The notes under the pieces: model-generated
Told to the model about the DNA's origin: nothing
The model's input: the letters and a program-made list of their open reading frames with translations, nothing else
The model's database searches: none
Program-made: the position numbers and the translations under genes
Shown: piece by piece, positions 22,472 through 32,309 of the stretch
How positions within the stretch are numbered: the stretch's first letter is position 1
Layout: each line of letters starts with the position of its first letter
NCBI GenBank assembly: GCA_000310025.1
Contig: FN648616.1
Span: 38,499-102,498 of the forward strand
DNA: 64,000 nucleotides
DNA from: Ectocarpus siliculosus
Taxonomy: Eukaryota; Sar; Phaeophyceae; Ectocarpales; Ectocarpaceae
Direction of reading: 5' to 3'

Positions 22472-23371
22472 ATGTACACACAGTGTACCCCCCTCTGCGA
22501 GGCATTTCGTGTGCTCGTGGTGCTGGGTGCGTTCCACGCTGCGTGTATGCTGATCAGGCAATGGGTTGGGGCTGCCATGGAAATTCTCGACAGCCGCGAG
22601 GAGTACCGGTTTCGCCTTTTCGAGAAGTGCGGCATGGCGATGGCTGTTGGCCGTTCGGGCGATGACCGAATCAACTTGGAGGGTTTGGACAAACCGTATA
22701 CCTTCATGGGCGCCGAGGACTCCAGCGATGACGAGGGACCTCTAGAGCCTGGGGAGGGTGCGGGGGGAGGGGGTGACCAGAGGTTTGAGGGAGACGGAGA
22801 CACCAGCAGGGAGGGCATGGAGGACGGCGGGTCCAGCGACGAAGACGATCACGGCAAGTTGGATGTTCACCAGACTCTTTGTATTTTGTCGTTGTTGTTG
22901 CCGTTGCTGTTGCTGGTGCTGGTGCTGTTGCTATTGTTGTTGTTGTTGCTGTTGTTATTATTGTTATTGTTACCGCTGTTGCTTCCATGGATGTTTCATG
23001 TTGAGGAAACTAACTTTCTGACGACGGTGATGTTACTGCGTGATTCAATGCCGATCTCTGCAGACACGGCCCGCGGCCAGAACGACGAGCTGAGTCTTGT
23101 GGACGAAGACGACACCATGGACCCGGCCCATGAGATTCACGGCATGCAGATTCCCGACGGTTTTCGCCTTCAAGAGGCTACTCCCGGTGTTCTTGATAAT
23201 TCGTTACTGCAGCGTGGAGTACTAGTTAGGCTGAGTCTAGGTTGGTTCGGTGGGCTGATCACTCGACAGTCTAAGGAGCGTACCCGTCACCTTTACGACT
23301 ACCGTGTGCATTTTGAGCTAGACCAAAGTACACACACGCAGCATGAAGCTGCCGTTGGAGAAGTGCAGTGA
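22472..23371 (+). pseudogene. Transposon-borne ORF fragment, transposase-associated C-terminus
   Basis: The 299-codon frame starts MYTQCTPLC, has an acidic middle (GAEDSSDDEGPLEP, GSSDEDDHGKL) and a poly-Leu run produced by a (GTT/CTG)n tract at 22885-22985, which is more likely an intron or slippage tract. It ends with GWFGGLITRQSKERTRHLYD then YRVHFELDQ. That last motif resembles the small beta domain (W..G.I......Y.Y.V.F) that terminates many stramenopile transposon proteins. Coding resemblance continues past the stop in another frame (LEKCSEDADAVVGSWVLLEG at about 23356), so the end is frameshifted. It is the probable remnant cargo of the host transposon. Confidence 0.5.
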
Positions 23372-23575
23372 AGATGCGGATGCGGTGGTAGGGTCGTGGG
23401 TTTTGCTGGAGGGGACACCGTAGAGGAGGGGAGAGATCCTACCATCGCAGAGCAGGGGAGAGATCTGGCCACAAGCAGTACACTCACAACAGGAGGAGTT
23501 ACTAGAGCGGGGAGGACACGCACGCCCAACGTGACACTTGTGGACCATTAAGCAGTTGAATGTTGCCCATGATAC

Positions 23576-23907
23576 TGTTGGTAAACTCGTGGCTTCTGGG
23601 GAAAAGATGTTGTATTGATGAGACCTTGGGTCGAGAGACAGGGTAGCAGAGTGGAGTGAGCTGGGTGCGCGAGCACCGCAGCATCAGCCATGTCGCTCGA
23701 CCAACACACAAAACATGGAACTCGGACCAATGTACTATCCGACATACCGAGAACACGCTCGGGTCTATGAACCATCCGACATACCGAGAACACCATCCAC
23801 GAAGAACATTCCTAGAAACATTCCTACCAAACGACAGTCCCGTTATTTGAACTTCCTGTTAGTGTTCTGCGCTACTTGTCGACACACAGCAGCAATAATC
23901 ACGAACA
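23576..23907 (-). repeat. 3' LTR of the copia element
   Basis: 332 bp, TG...CA, apparently identical to 28664-28995 at a constant offset of 5,088. Confidence 0.92.
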
Positions 23908-23989
23908 CCCTCCCTTGGGGCTGTTGTCTCGACCAGACCAAATATATATCAGAAATAGCAAAAATTGAAAACACGACTCAGACCTCTAT

Positions 23990-26083
23990 CTACTTCTCAG
24001 ATCTCGAGCCTAGAGCAAAATTACGATGAACTTCAAAAAGATCTCTCGGCAGCGCCTTCGTCAGGATGTCCGCATGCTGTCTTTCGCTAGCGACATGACT
24101 GATTTCCAACACTCCCTCTTCTGTCAAATTCCGAAGAAAATGGTGCCTCACGTCAATGTGCTTACTGTTACACGAACTAAGTGGATTCTCAGCAAGTGCA
24201 ATTGCACCCTCGTTATCCTCGCGTACCTGGATCTTACCAAGCTTCTCACTAGGCCTCAAGAACTCGAGCATTCCGTTGACAAACAGAGCCTCTTTCACAC
24301 CGTCACCCATCGCAACATACTCTGCTTCAGTGGTTGAAAGTGTGACACATTTCTGCGTCCTAGAAATCCAAGCAACAAGACAGTCAGCTACAAGAACTAG
24401 TGCTCCCGAAACTGATCTACGATCAGTGGCCTTACTGGCAAAGTCTGCGTCTACGTATACCAACGTGCCTACGTCTACCATAGTGTCCTGCTTGTACTTC
24501 AAAGTTAGATGTGCCGTCTCCAGAAGATAATTCAGAATCTTCTGGGCCGCCTTCCAGTGGCTCTTCTTTGGCTCGTGAGAGTGCCTCGCCACCGCCCGCA
24601 CAGCATTTGAGATGTCGGGCCTTGTCTGGTTGGCGATCCACATCAGGCTCCCCACCACCTCTCGGAACGGCACATCTCCTGCCCCCTCATCCTCCATCAC
24701 GGACCTGTAATCGTTAGCAGGGGAAGCAGGGATCGAGCTGGTGCGACAAACATTGAATCTCTCGAGAACACTCCTGATGTAACTCTCTTGAGACATCTCA
24801 ATCGTACCAGCCTCGCGGTCGCGAACGAATGCGCAACCAAGAAAGAACTTGACCTCGCCCAAATTCTTCGTGGGGAGAGAGTCACCTAGCGCTTCCACAA
24901 CCATCTTGGCAAGCCTCTCAATTCCTGCATACAGAATGTCATCCACATGAATCGCAATCATACCCAACACCTCGTCTCCCATAATGAAACGAAGAACACA
25001 GGGGTCAGACAGAGACTGTTCGAAACCAATCCTCTTCAGGTCCGACACAAGTCTCTTGTGAAATGTTCTAGATGCCTGTCTCAGTCCATACAAACTCTTG
25101 TCTAAACGGACTACCTTTCCTGTCATCGACTCACAGCCAGGAGGCAACTTCATGAACACCTCGTGATCCAATTCCGACTGAACAAACGCTTGCTCAATGT
25201 CAAAGTGAAGAAATTCCAAGTCATACTTGCACGCCAATGCTACCAACAAACGAATTGATGCAGCATTTGCAGTAGGCGAGAAAGTCTCAAGATAATCCAC
25301 ACCATGCTTCTGCTTGAAGCCCTTCGCTACAAGCCTAGCCTTGGCCTTCACTATCTTGCCTGTTTCATCTGCTTTCCATTTGTAGACCCATCTAGCATCT
25401 ATCACGTTACAGCCTATCGGAGCCTTTACTGCTAACGCAAACGTTCCTGCTCTTAACAAGCCTTCAAATTCTACAGACATGGCTTCGTCCCAAATCGTGG
25501 AATACTTTGATTGGCGGGCTTCTTGATAGCTTCCCGGTTCTGACTCTACATCTTGAATGAGCACTTTCGGCAATTCCATTGCATCAGATGCTCTCTGTTC
25601 GACTAAGAGTGCCAATATTATTTCTGATGCGGAGATGGGTCCTAGAGTGGCCATGAGGCCGGGTACGCTCTGCTGATTTACTGCCCGAGTTTGCGCACGG
25701 GTTCTGCCTTCTCTGACTTCAACATTCTCATTCATAGCAGTGTTGTAACTAGCAAGCTCATGCCGCGCACGACGATTGGATGGTACGTGCGTAGCAGGGG
25801 GAAATGCCTCCGATTGTACCTCCTGCCCTCCCGGCTCAACCAACTCTTGATCCAAACCTTCCTGACTCTCCGACTCTACCTCCTGCCCTCCCGGACCCGC
25901 CGATTCTGTCTGCCCTGGCTCCGGCCCTCCCTGCCCTCCCTCATCGGAGAACTCGTCTGCTGGAGAAGACACAGGGGGAGCTGAGCTACTAGGGGAATTA
26001 ATCGCGGGCGAAGATGGCATAGAGGGGGACAATGCCTGCATCAACACTGCCAACCTCATCGATTGTTCCACCAGAGACATCAC
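23990..26083 (-). CDS. Copia pol: reverse transcriptase and RNase H
   Basis: The 697-codon frame starts at a non-ATG codon, so it is the 3' part of the polyprotein. A Pro/Ser/Gly/Glu-rich linker (QEVESESQEGLDQELVEPGG) precedes the RVT_2 domain: VIDARWVYKWKADETG, KARLVAKGFKQ, DIEQAFVQSELDHEVFMKLP, SLYGLRQA and the catalytic HVDDILYAG (YVDD box variant). RNase H shows VDADFASKATDRRSVSGA and LSTTEAEYVAM. The frame is intact to its stop, unlike the upstream domains. It lies in a different frame from integrase, so expression as one polyprotein would need a shift. Confidence 0.92.
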   Translation of the reverse strand: MMSLVEQSMRLAVLMQALSPSMPSSPAINSPSSSAPPVSSPADEFSDEGGQGGPEPGQTESAGPGGQEVESESQEGLDQELVEPGGQEVQSEAFPPATHVPSNRRARHELASYNTAMNENVEVREGRTRAQTRAVNQQSVPGLMATLGPISASEIILALLVEQRASDAMELPKVLIQDVESEPGSYQEARQSKYSTIWDEAMSVEFEGLLRAGTFALAVKAPIGCNVIDARWVYKWKADETGKIVKAKARLVAKGFKQKHGVDYLETFSPTANAASIRLLVALACKYDLEFLHFDIEQAFVQSELDHEVFMKLPPGCESMTGKVVRLDKSLYGLRQASRTFHKRLVSDLKRIGFEQSLSDPCVLRFIMGDEVLGMIAIHVDDILYAGIERLAKMVVEALGDSLPTKNLGEVKFFLGCAFVRDREAGTIEMSQESYIRSVLERFNVCRTSSIPASPANDYRSVMEDEGAGDVPFREVVGSLMWIANQTRPDISNAVRAVARHSHEPKKSHWKAAQKILNYLLETAHLTLKYKQDTMVDVGTLVYVDADFASKATDRRSVSGALVLVADCLVAWISRTQKCVTLSTTEAEYVAMGDGVKEALFVNGMLEFLRPSEKLGKIQVREDNEGAIALAENPLSSCNSKHIDVRHHFLRNLTEEGVLEISHVASERQHADILTKALPRDLFEVHRNFALGSRSEK

Positions 26084-27411
26084 GTCGCAAAAGAATGTGG
26101 GGAACTCCTCTTCCTAAAAGCGGCCATACCTCAGCTTCTACATCGTCGTCACGTTCCTCCCCTCCCTGCTCTGCAACCTCTATCGGCAAGAGAGACGGTT
26201 GCAGTGGAGGGAGTTGTGACGGCAACGCTTCCCATGTCACATTCCTCGTTTCCTGAATAGTTCCAGCCCTCGTAAGTACTCTATGACAGTTACGCGGGTG
26301 GTCTCTCGAAGGACCGACATAAAAGCAAGCCTCACCCTTCGGTAGCAGCTTAGACGGACGCTGCCACCTACAGTACGCCGGTTTCAAAAACGGATACGGT
26401 CTAGCATGACTAGCTTCACCATGCCACATCTCATACGGTGACTTACTGTCGGGGTTAGCGGAGCAAGCTGTGTGGTTGATTGCTTCGCAAGCCCAATGCA
26501 TCGCCTCAGCCCATAGTCTATCAGTCTTAGGTAATTGCACATGCCCAAACAAAACTTTTGCCTGAATACGAGCAGCCATTGCCGCCGCCTCAATCAATCC
26601 CAAACCACGCTCTGCAACACCGTTGTATTGGGGACTGTAAGCCGGGGTGAACTCTTGCTTAATCAAGAGCTCGTTGCACACGGACGCAAATTCTCCTCCG
26701 AAAACCTCCCACCCATTGTCAGATCTAACAATCTCAACCAATGATGGGATACCATCAGCACAAACACTTGCAAGGAAACTCCGGAAAGCAACTCCGGAAA
26801 GCACTCGCAGCGTCTGATTTACTTTTCAGGAAATACATCCATGTACGTCTTGTGAAATCATCCTTCACTATCATGGGGTAATGTTTACCCCCTACGGACG
26901 CAACGTCCTTCCGCCCTCCCAGGTCAACAAAAACTCTGCCCAACTTTTTGTCTGATCTGCATTTTGTTTCATGAGCAATCCCTTTCTTGAATGCCTTCGA
27001 CATCGAACATCCCGTACAAGCATGCATTTTACCGGTCAACTCGATACCTAGTCGCTTTGCAGTTGTACGAAGCAATCCCTCATGCGAATGAGCATAAATG
27101 TTATGAAACTCGTTCACATCCATCTTAGATTCATGCTTGGGGTTTGAAGGAGTGAGGGCAGTTAACACCGAACCAACAGATTTATCTTCAAGACGATACG
27201 CAGTCTTAATTAGCATGCCATCGAAGCTCTGAAAAATAGTATGTCCGTCGAAAACAGTCATCACACCATCAGGACCACCAAGCAAGGTAATTCCATGACT
27301 CACCACCAATCTGCGCTGGGAGAAAAGAGGTGATATCCCAAGTTGGGAGATTACAATACATTCTCCAACTCTACAGAAACTCAAATCAGCAGTCACAAAC
27401 ACCAACTCCAA
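25998..27411 (-). pseudogene. Copia integrase, frameshifted
   Basis: In the upstream frame (27411-26755): GAG-pre-integrase residues, zinc-binding H-x4-H (HNIYAH) with CTGC, then the first catalytic Asp (VFVDLGG). The second frame (26804-25998) carries the second Asp (IVRSDNGWEVFGGEF) and the Glu (YSPQYNGVAERGLGLIE), completing DDE. The frames meet at a 13-bp tandem duplication of AACTCCGGAAAGC (26777-26802), which accounts for the shift. A second shift separates integrase from reverse transcriptase near 26000-26083. Confidence 0.88.
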
Positions 27412-28572
27412 GGTTCCAGACAGTGCTCTGGCTCAAGGGTAGAAAGTGATTTTTCAACACTCGAAATGCCTTGCTGGGGAAACCTGCATGCCTAGCCATG
27501 GTTTTGAGAGAGTTCTTCAAACAGTCGAACAAAATCCACCTTGATATCTCAGTCTGGCACAGCACACCCATGTATGTTGTATCCTTTCTCTTACCCAGGG
27601 GGTCAGATCGAATTCAATGCTTGCAATCGAAATCTCTACATGTAGCACAGAAACAAAAGCCTCATACAGATTATTGTTGTGGGCACTCAGTAGAAACAAT
27701 TGTGACCACGACGGATACGACACGTCCGTCCCGTCAAAAACAGAAGCTTTGGGAACTTTGAAAAGGACTCCTACCCAAGTTTTCTCCTGTGTTATTAATG
27801 CCGACCCCAGGAATATATGTGTTTCCACTGGCGACACATCCCCACCACTCACTCGATGGAGTAGATGGGGGCGGAATGGAAGACTGGCTACCTAAAGCCC
27901 CACTAACCATTCCCGGAATGGAAGACTGACTACCTAAAGTCCCACTAACCATTCCCGAACCGAAAGACTGGCTACTACCCGAAGCCCCACTAACAGTTCC
28001 AATCGAACCAAAGCTTGCAGCACCAGCAGAGGGACGATTTACAGCAGATGCATGAGGGTTCAAGTCTGAGTCTAGAAGACTACTACTCCCAACTCTCACG
28101 CTGGACATGCCAAGGACTTGGGCACTGCTGCACTGCTGCCCTTACCTCCCGCAGTCCTGCCAGTAGCATCTACAGGATGCCAACCGGCGTCGGTTCCGCC
28201 GCTGGCTCTACCACCAGCAGAGGAACGACAAACAACAATTGCACGAAGGTTCAAGCCTGAGTCTGCAAGACTACTACTCCCAACCCACATGCTGGACATG
28301 CCAAAGCCTTGGACACTACTGTCCGTACCTCCCACAGTCCTGCCAGTGACATCCGATTGATGCACACCAGCATACTCTGTTCCGCCGCTTCCCGGCGCAG
28401 CAGCAAATGAAACAGAGGACTCCACCTGATCACCTCGTTGCCCAACAAGCGACTTGATTATGCTCGTGAGCTGGGACAACAGTGTCTCAATCGAATCCAG
28501 TCTCTCACCACCAATAACATCCTGCGAATAACCCGGAGGTGGGTCATCCAACATGATCCCCAGCAGGCCCAC
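27386..28572 (-). pseudogene. Copia gag remnant with internal deletion
   Basis: From the 5' side: a Ser/Gly-rich leader with an internal duplication (GMSSMWVGSSSLADSGLNL and MSSVRVGSSSLLDSDLN), then UBN2-type gag (FDGTDVSYPSWSQLFLLSAH; later FDCLKNSLKTMA and FRVLKNHFLPLSQS) in shifting frames. Near 27415 it passes straight into GAG-pre-integrase sequence. The CCHC zinc knuckle and the D-S/T-G protease motif expected between them are absent. Confidence 0.75.
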
Positions 28573-28663
28573 TCATCACGAAGCAAGGTGATCAATCTTC
28601 CTCCGTTCAGTCTTGACGTACAGTCCAAGGGGACAAGCAGCAGTCGACTGGTTCGCTATAGCG

Positions 28664-28995
28664 TGTTGGTAAACTCGTGGCTTCTGGGGAAAAGATGTTG
28701 TATTGATGAGACCTTGGGTCGAGAGACAGGGTAGCAGAGTGGAGTGAGCTGGGTGCGCGAGCACCGCAGCATCAGCCATGTCGCTCGACCAACACACAAA
28801 ACATGGAACTCGGACCAATGTACTATCCGACATACCGAGAACACGCTCGGGTCTATGAACCATCCGACATACCGAGAACACCATCCACGAAGAACATTCC
28901 TAGAAACATTCCTACCAAACGACAGTCCCGTTATTTGAACTTCCTGTTAGTGTTCTGCGCTACTTGTCGACACACAGCAGCAATAATCACGAACA
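28664..28995 (-). repeat. 5' LTR of the copia element
   Basis: 332 bp, apparently identical to 23576-23907; the flank GATAC at 28996 matches the one before the other LTR. Confidence 0.92.
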
Positions 28996-29306
28996 GATAC
29001 CTCTTCTTACGGCGATGCCGCGTCTGTCTGCCCTCTTCTACTTTACAGTGATCGCGGAAGCTGCAGTGCGTTCGATCCGGAGGTCCTGTTGAACGATAGT
29101 TTTCTGCTGGTGTCAAACACTCTACTTTCAAGTGTCACGTTGAAGTCCATCCGCATTGACCTACTGTACAGTAGTTGGTGTAGAAATAAGAACAAGAACC
29201 CCATTTATCGTAGGTGGATGCCTGCTCCAAATAAGAACTCGGCAAATAAGAACATGTGCTCGGTTTGGGGCAACCAATAAGCGTCGAGCCTCACGCAAAA
29301 TAAGCG

Positions 29307-29330
29307 GTTCTTAAGTGGTGGCGCGTTCTG
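29307..29330 (-). repeat. Right terminal inverted repeat
   Basis: Inverted perfect copy of 22164-22187; outer flank TA. Confidence 0.85.
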
Positions 29331-29332
29331 TA

Positions 29333-32059
29333 GCTCAGCAGCAGAACCGGAGAACCAAAAAATCACGTCTGCCTCAGTTTTTGGCGGGGACGCTTGAATG
29401 CGACATATGTATTCTGCACAACACGTGCTGTGCTATCTCGACGCACCGACCACGGATTGACAAGGTAGCTGTTGGGACAGCTCGCGCAAAATTTTACTTG
29501 TTTTTTTGTGAACAAGTCGTAGATTGCGATTTGGTGCCTAGATGGTGAAGTGGGGTCCCAGTCTGCTGCTGCGTATTTGGTCACAGACGGACGGACGTCT
29601 ATCGTGTGCTTACCCCCCCCCCCCAGGGGCAAATTGTTTTGTTTTTTCGGACACACACGTGCACATGACGATCCCTCCAAACAGCTTTTTTGCAAAACAA
29701 AAAGTGCACCCCTATACGGGCCACTCTTCCCGCAATATAAACCCATTAATACAACACGTACAATACACCACAAACAAATGTTTGATGTTTGACGCTGTAT
29801 TTTCTGCTGGAAAAGACAATCGTAATCAATCCTGGTTTGAAACACGTAAAAACACCACAACTTTACCAACCATGGTTTTTAGACGGAAAACCCCAAATAT
29901 TTTAGGGCCCGCGGCGCCTTGCGTAAAGGACCAGGGAGGGTGTTCGCGTATGCATCAGCGCATGCATGAGGATATTCCAACGGGACCGTAGAAAGTGGCT
30001 ACGCAGATAGGAATTGATAGTTCCCTGGGTTGGGTCTATGGTTGAGCCACGGGGCTCGGCTCTGCGGGAGTGCTTGCTACGTTGTGGCACTCTCTCTCCC
30101 GCCGCGTTGTCTGACAGTCTTGATCTCGTCTGATGTCAATAGTACAAGCGACACAAGAATCAACACACACAAGGGTTTACGAAATCCACATGTCAACAAG
30201 AGACGCACCACGCGTAGTCGGGGGCGACGGAAGGGGAGAAGAGGCCGGAGCTGAAAGCGCAACCTTCTTCTCCAGCAAAGCGACGCAGCTTCTGAGAATC
30301 GACAGGGCCGGCTAGAGCTTTGAACCGGACGAGACCAGCACCAACTCGGCTAGCTTGGTTGCGTCGCCCCACAGCTCGACCCTATTCATCTGCGGAATCG
30401 TCAATTTGCCGGTGTTGTGAAGTGTCTTGCTGGTTTCGGATCGGTCACAGCAGGTCATACAGGTCGGACATGAACGCTGCTCGCAACTCTGGAATACCGC
30501 GATCAGATCCAAGGCGCTTCAAACTATGTACTGCTTCGCCACGTTAGGAGTCTATGAGACTGTCCCTTGTAGTAGAAAACAGAAGATATCCCAAGTGTTT
30601 GCTCCGTGGTGTGCAAACTCTGCCTATGCCCCCAGAACATCGCCGCCCGGCGTTGCCCGCAGGTTGCTTGATCCAGTAATGCAAATCCCAATTTTGGTGT
30701 TGTAGCCAGCCACTGTCGACCATCACAGACACCATAGCCAAACGCATACTACAATAGAGCACATACAGTGTAGGCATCAATTTGAAAGACGGCATGTCAC
30801 AACGCCAACTGCATTGCTTGGTATAGCACACAACGTAGCTGGGGGAAAAGGACGGATTAGGTGCCCAAAGAGCGCCCATGAAATGCCATGTGTACCGTGT
30901 GCTTGATCAGCAGCCCCAGGGTCAGACATATCTACATCTGTGTTTACAGCGTCCAGGCGCCTGGCTGATGGGATGCCTGTGACGCCCCAGGGATGTCCCA
31001 GTGGGACGTCCTGAGCGACCCAGCCAGACGCGTGGGACGCCTCACGCGACGGCCGGTGGACCGTCTTCCGCGTCCCAAGGGCCGTCCCAGGCGTCCTATG
31101 GGACATGTCACGCCTACGTCAATTCCCAACCTTCATCACTCGGCAATTTTGAATGTACCAGGACAGAGAATTTGAAGTATGATTACGCGGGCGAATCTCT
31201 CTAATACATGTATTCCATGTGTGAAACTGTTCATTTATCTGTGGGCCGCGCGCTTTCAAAACGTTTGTTGCACCCCAATCTGAATAAATGAAGGAAAGGG
31301 GACACCAGAGCAGAGGTGTCGTCACCGCGGCAGCGAAGAAACCACCGTACAGATATGCTGCCGTGCGGGTTGTTCATCATACCAACGAGATGATTGATGA
31401 TGGTTGCTTTGGGGTGTTCATTCCAAATAACCTCATATGGATTCAAGAGAGCGAAGAAGATGCAGAGATGCCAGAGCATCACCATCATCACATTGCTTGA
31501 AGTGGTCTGGCGAGAGGACGGGGGTGCAGACGATATGGAAACATGCACGATCCCTTGGTGTTGGCACTACTGCTATAGCTCGACATAAAAATGCGCATGC
31601 GGGTATTTGTGGGATCTCCCTCCTCGCTGTTTCTACGCTCATCTTCTTGCTGCTGCTACTGCTGCTGCTGCGCCTCGTTATCGATAGGAACTAAGTTTGG
31701 TCTTTGTTCGTTCTATCCTGGTTTGGGCGTGTGGTATGCGGCAGTTGCAGCTCCCAGGCTCTCGGCTGATGTGTGTTGGTCTGTGAACAGGTTAGTTCGG
31801 ATGCGGTACCCAGAAGCGGCGTAAGTGCAAATAAAATAACTCGAAAATAGACGCCAAAGTAGGCGCCAAGTTGATGTGAATCTGTTCTGCAGTAGTGGCT
31901 TGTTGCTGCCTGATCATTCCAGTACGGACGACGCTTGGGCTGTGATGCCACTGATGACAGCATAAAACTATTGTACATATCTTGGACTTGGCACGCGTGT
32001 TGGCCACCTACTGACCCGCACTGTGAAGTTTCATATGTTATTTCGTGTATCCCTTTTAT
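29333..32059. other. Intergenic, no gene recognised
   Basis: Scattered short open frames only. On the minus strand 30312-30450 (ending AELVLVSSGSKL) has mild coding character. A foldback region at 30965-31135 is listed separately. A CTG tract lies at 31645-31675. Confidence 0.4.
30965..31135. repeat. Imperfect foldback rich in GGGACG/CGTCCC
   Basis: The block has many GGGACG/CGTCCC words in opposite orientations. The centre pairs TGGGACGC...GACGG (31041-31063) with CCGTC...GCGTCCCA (31070-31087). Outer arms such as GGGATG...GTGACG and CGTCAC-type words can pair less well. It may be a small foldback element or a structured RNA. Confidence 0.5.
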
Positions 32060-32140
32060 ACCGTTTCTATCTCAACCCAACCCAACCCTTCTCACCTTTG
32101 GTAGTCATGGCAACCGTTGTGCACCAATAGCTCTGTGGAC
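32060..32140 (+). repeat. Dispersed repeat family, copy 2
   Basis: CTCAACCCAACCCAACCC, then TCTCACCTTTGGTAGTCATG and GCAACCGTTGTGCACC, homologous to 20985-21080 and 41290-41380. Confidence 0.5.
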
Positions 32141-32309
32141 GTTCTTGCCAGGGTCAGAAAGTGCGTTGCGAGCAATCGGCGGAACCCGTTGCAGGGTCGG
32201 TCGGATCGACCTGCCGTCCCTCAGCCCCGTTGACGAGGGAAAGGGACGGCTGGACCCTTTCGCGATATAAATGAAATATGCACGCAACGCAGGAGGAAGG
32301 TTTCGCAAG

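Larger units (their letters stand above)
23576..28995 (-). mobile_element. Ty1/copia LTR retrotransposon, nested, 5,420 bp
   Basis: Two 332-bp LTRs (23576-23907 and 28664-28995, TG...CA) appear identical base for base, and the 5-bp target duplication GATAC sits at 23571-23575 and 28996-29000. Transcription runs on the minus strand. The polypurine tract AAGGGAGGG (23908-23916) abuts the 3' LTR. Next to the 5' LTR is the palindrome CGCTATAGCG rather than a TGG-type tRNA primer site. Domain order gag, integrase, reverse transcriptase, RNase H is copia-type. The coding part is broken: a gag-to-integrase deletion and at least two frameshifts. Identical LTRs mean a very young insertion. Confidence 0.93.
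22164..29330. mobile_element. TA-inserting DNA transposon with 24-bp TIRs, split by a copia insertion
   Basis: The ends 22164-22187 and 29307-29330 are perfect 24-bp inverted repeats beginning CAGAACGCGCCACCACTTAA. They are flanked by TA on both sides (22162-22163 and 29331-29332), the target duplication of Tc1/mariner-like elements. TAAGAAC motifs recur beneath both ends (22181, 22195, 22226, 22241, 22292, 22316, 22350; 29187, 29230, 29246). Without the nested copia and its duplication the element is about 1,742 bp. No transposase core is recognised, so it is probably non-autonomous. Confidence 0.8.

Noticed and set aside
22885-22985. Genuine transmembrane helix in the transposon ORF
   Set aside because: Sequence is a near-pure trinucleotide tract; slippage or intron sequence explains it better than selection for a membrane helix.
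23650-23910. Small frames repeated at 28744-28995
   Set aside because: They are translations of the two LTRs, not genes.
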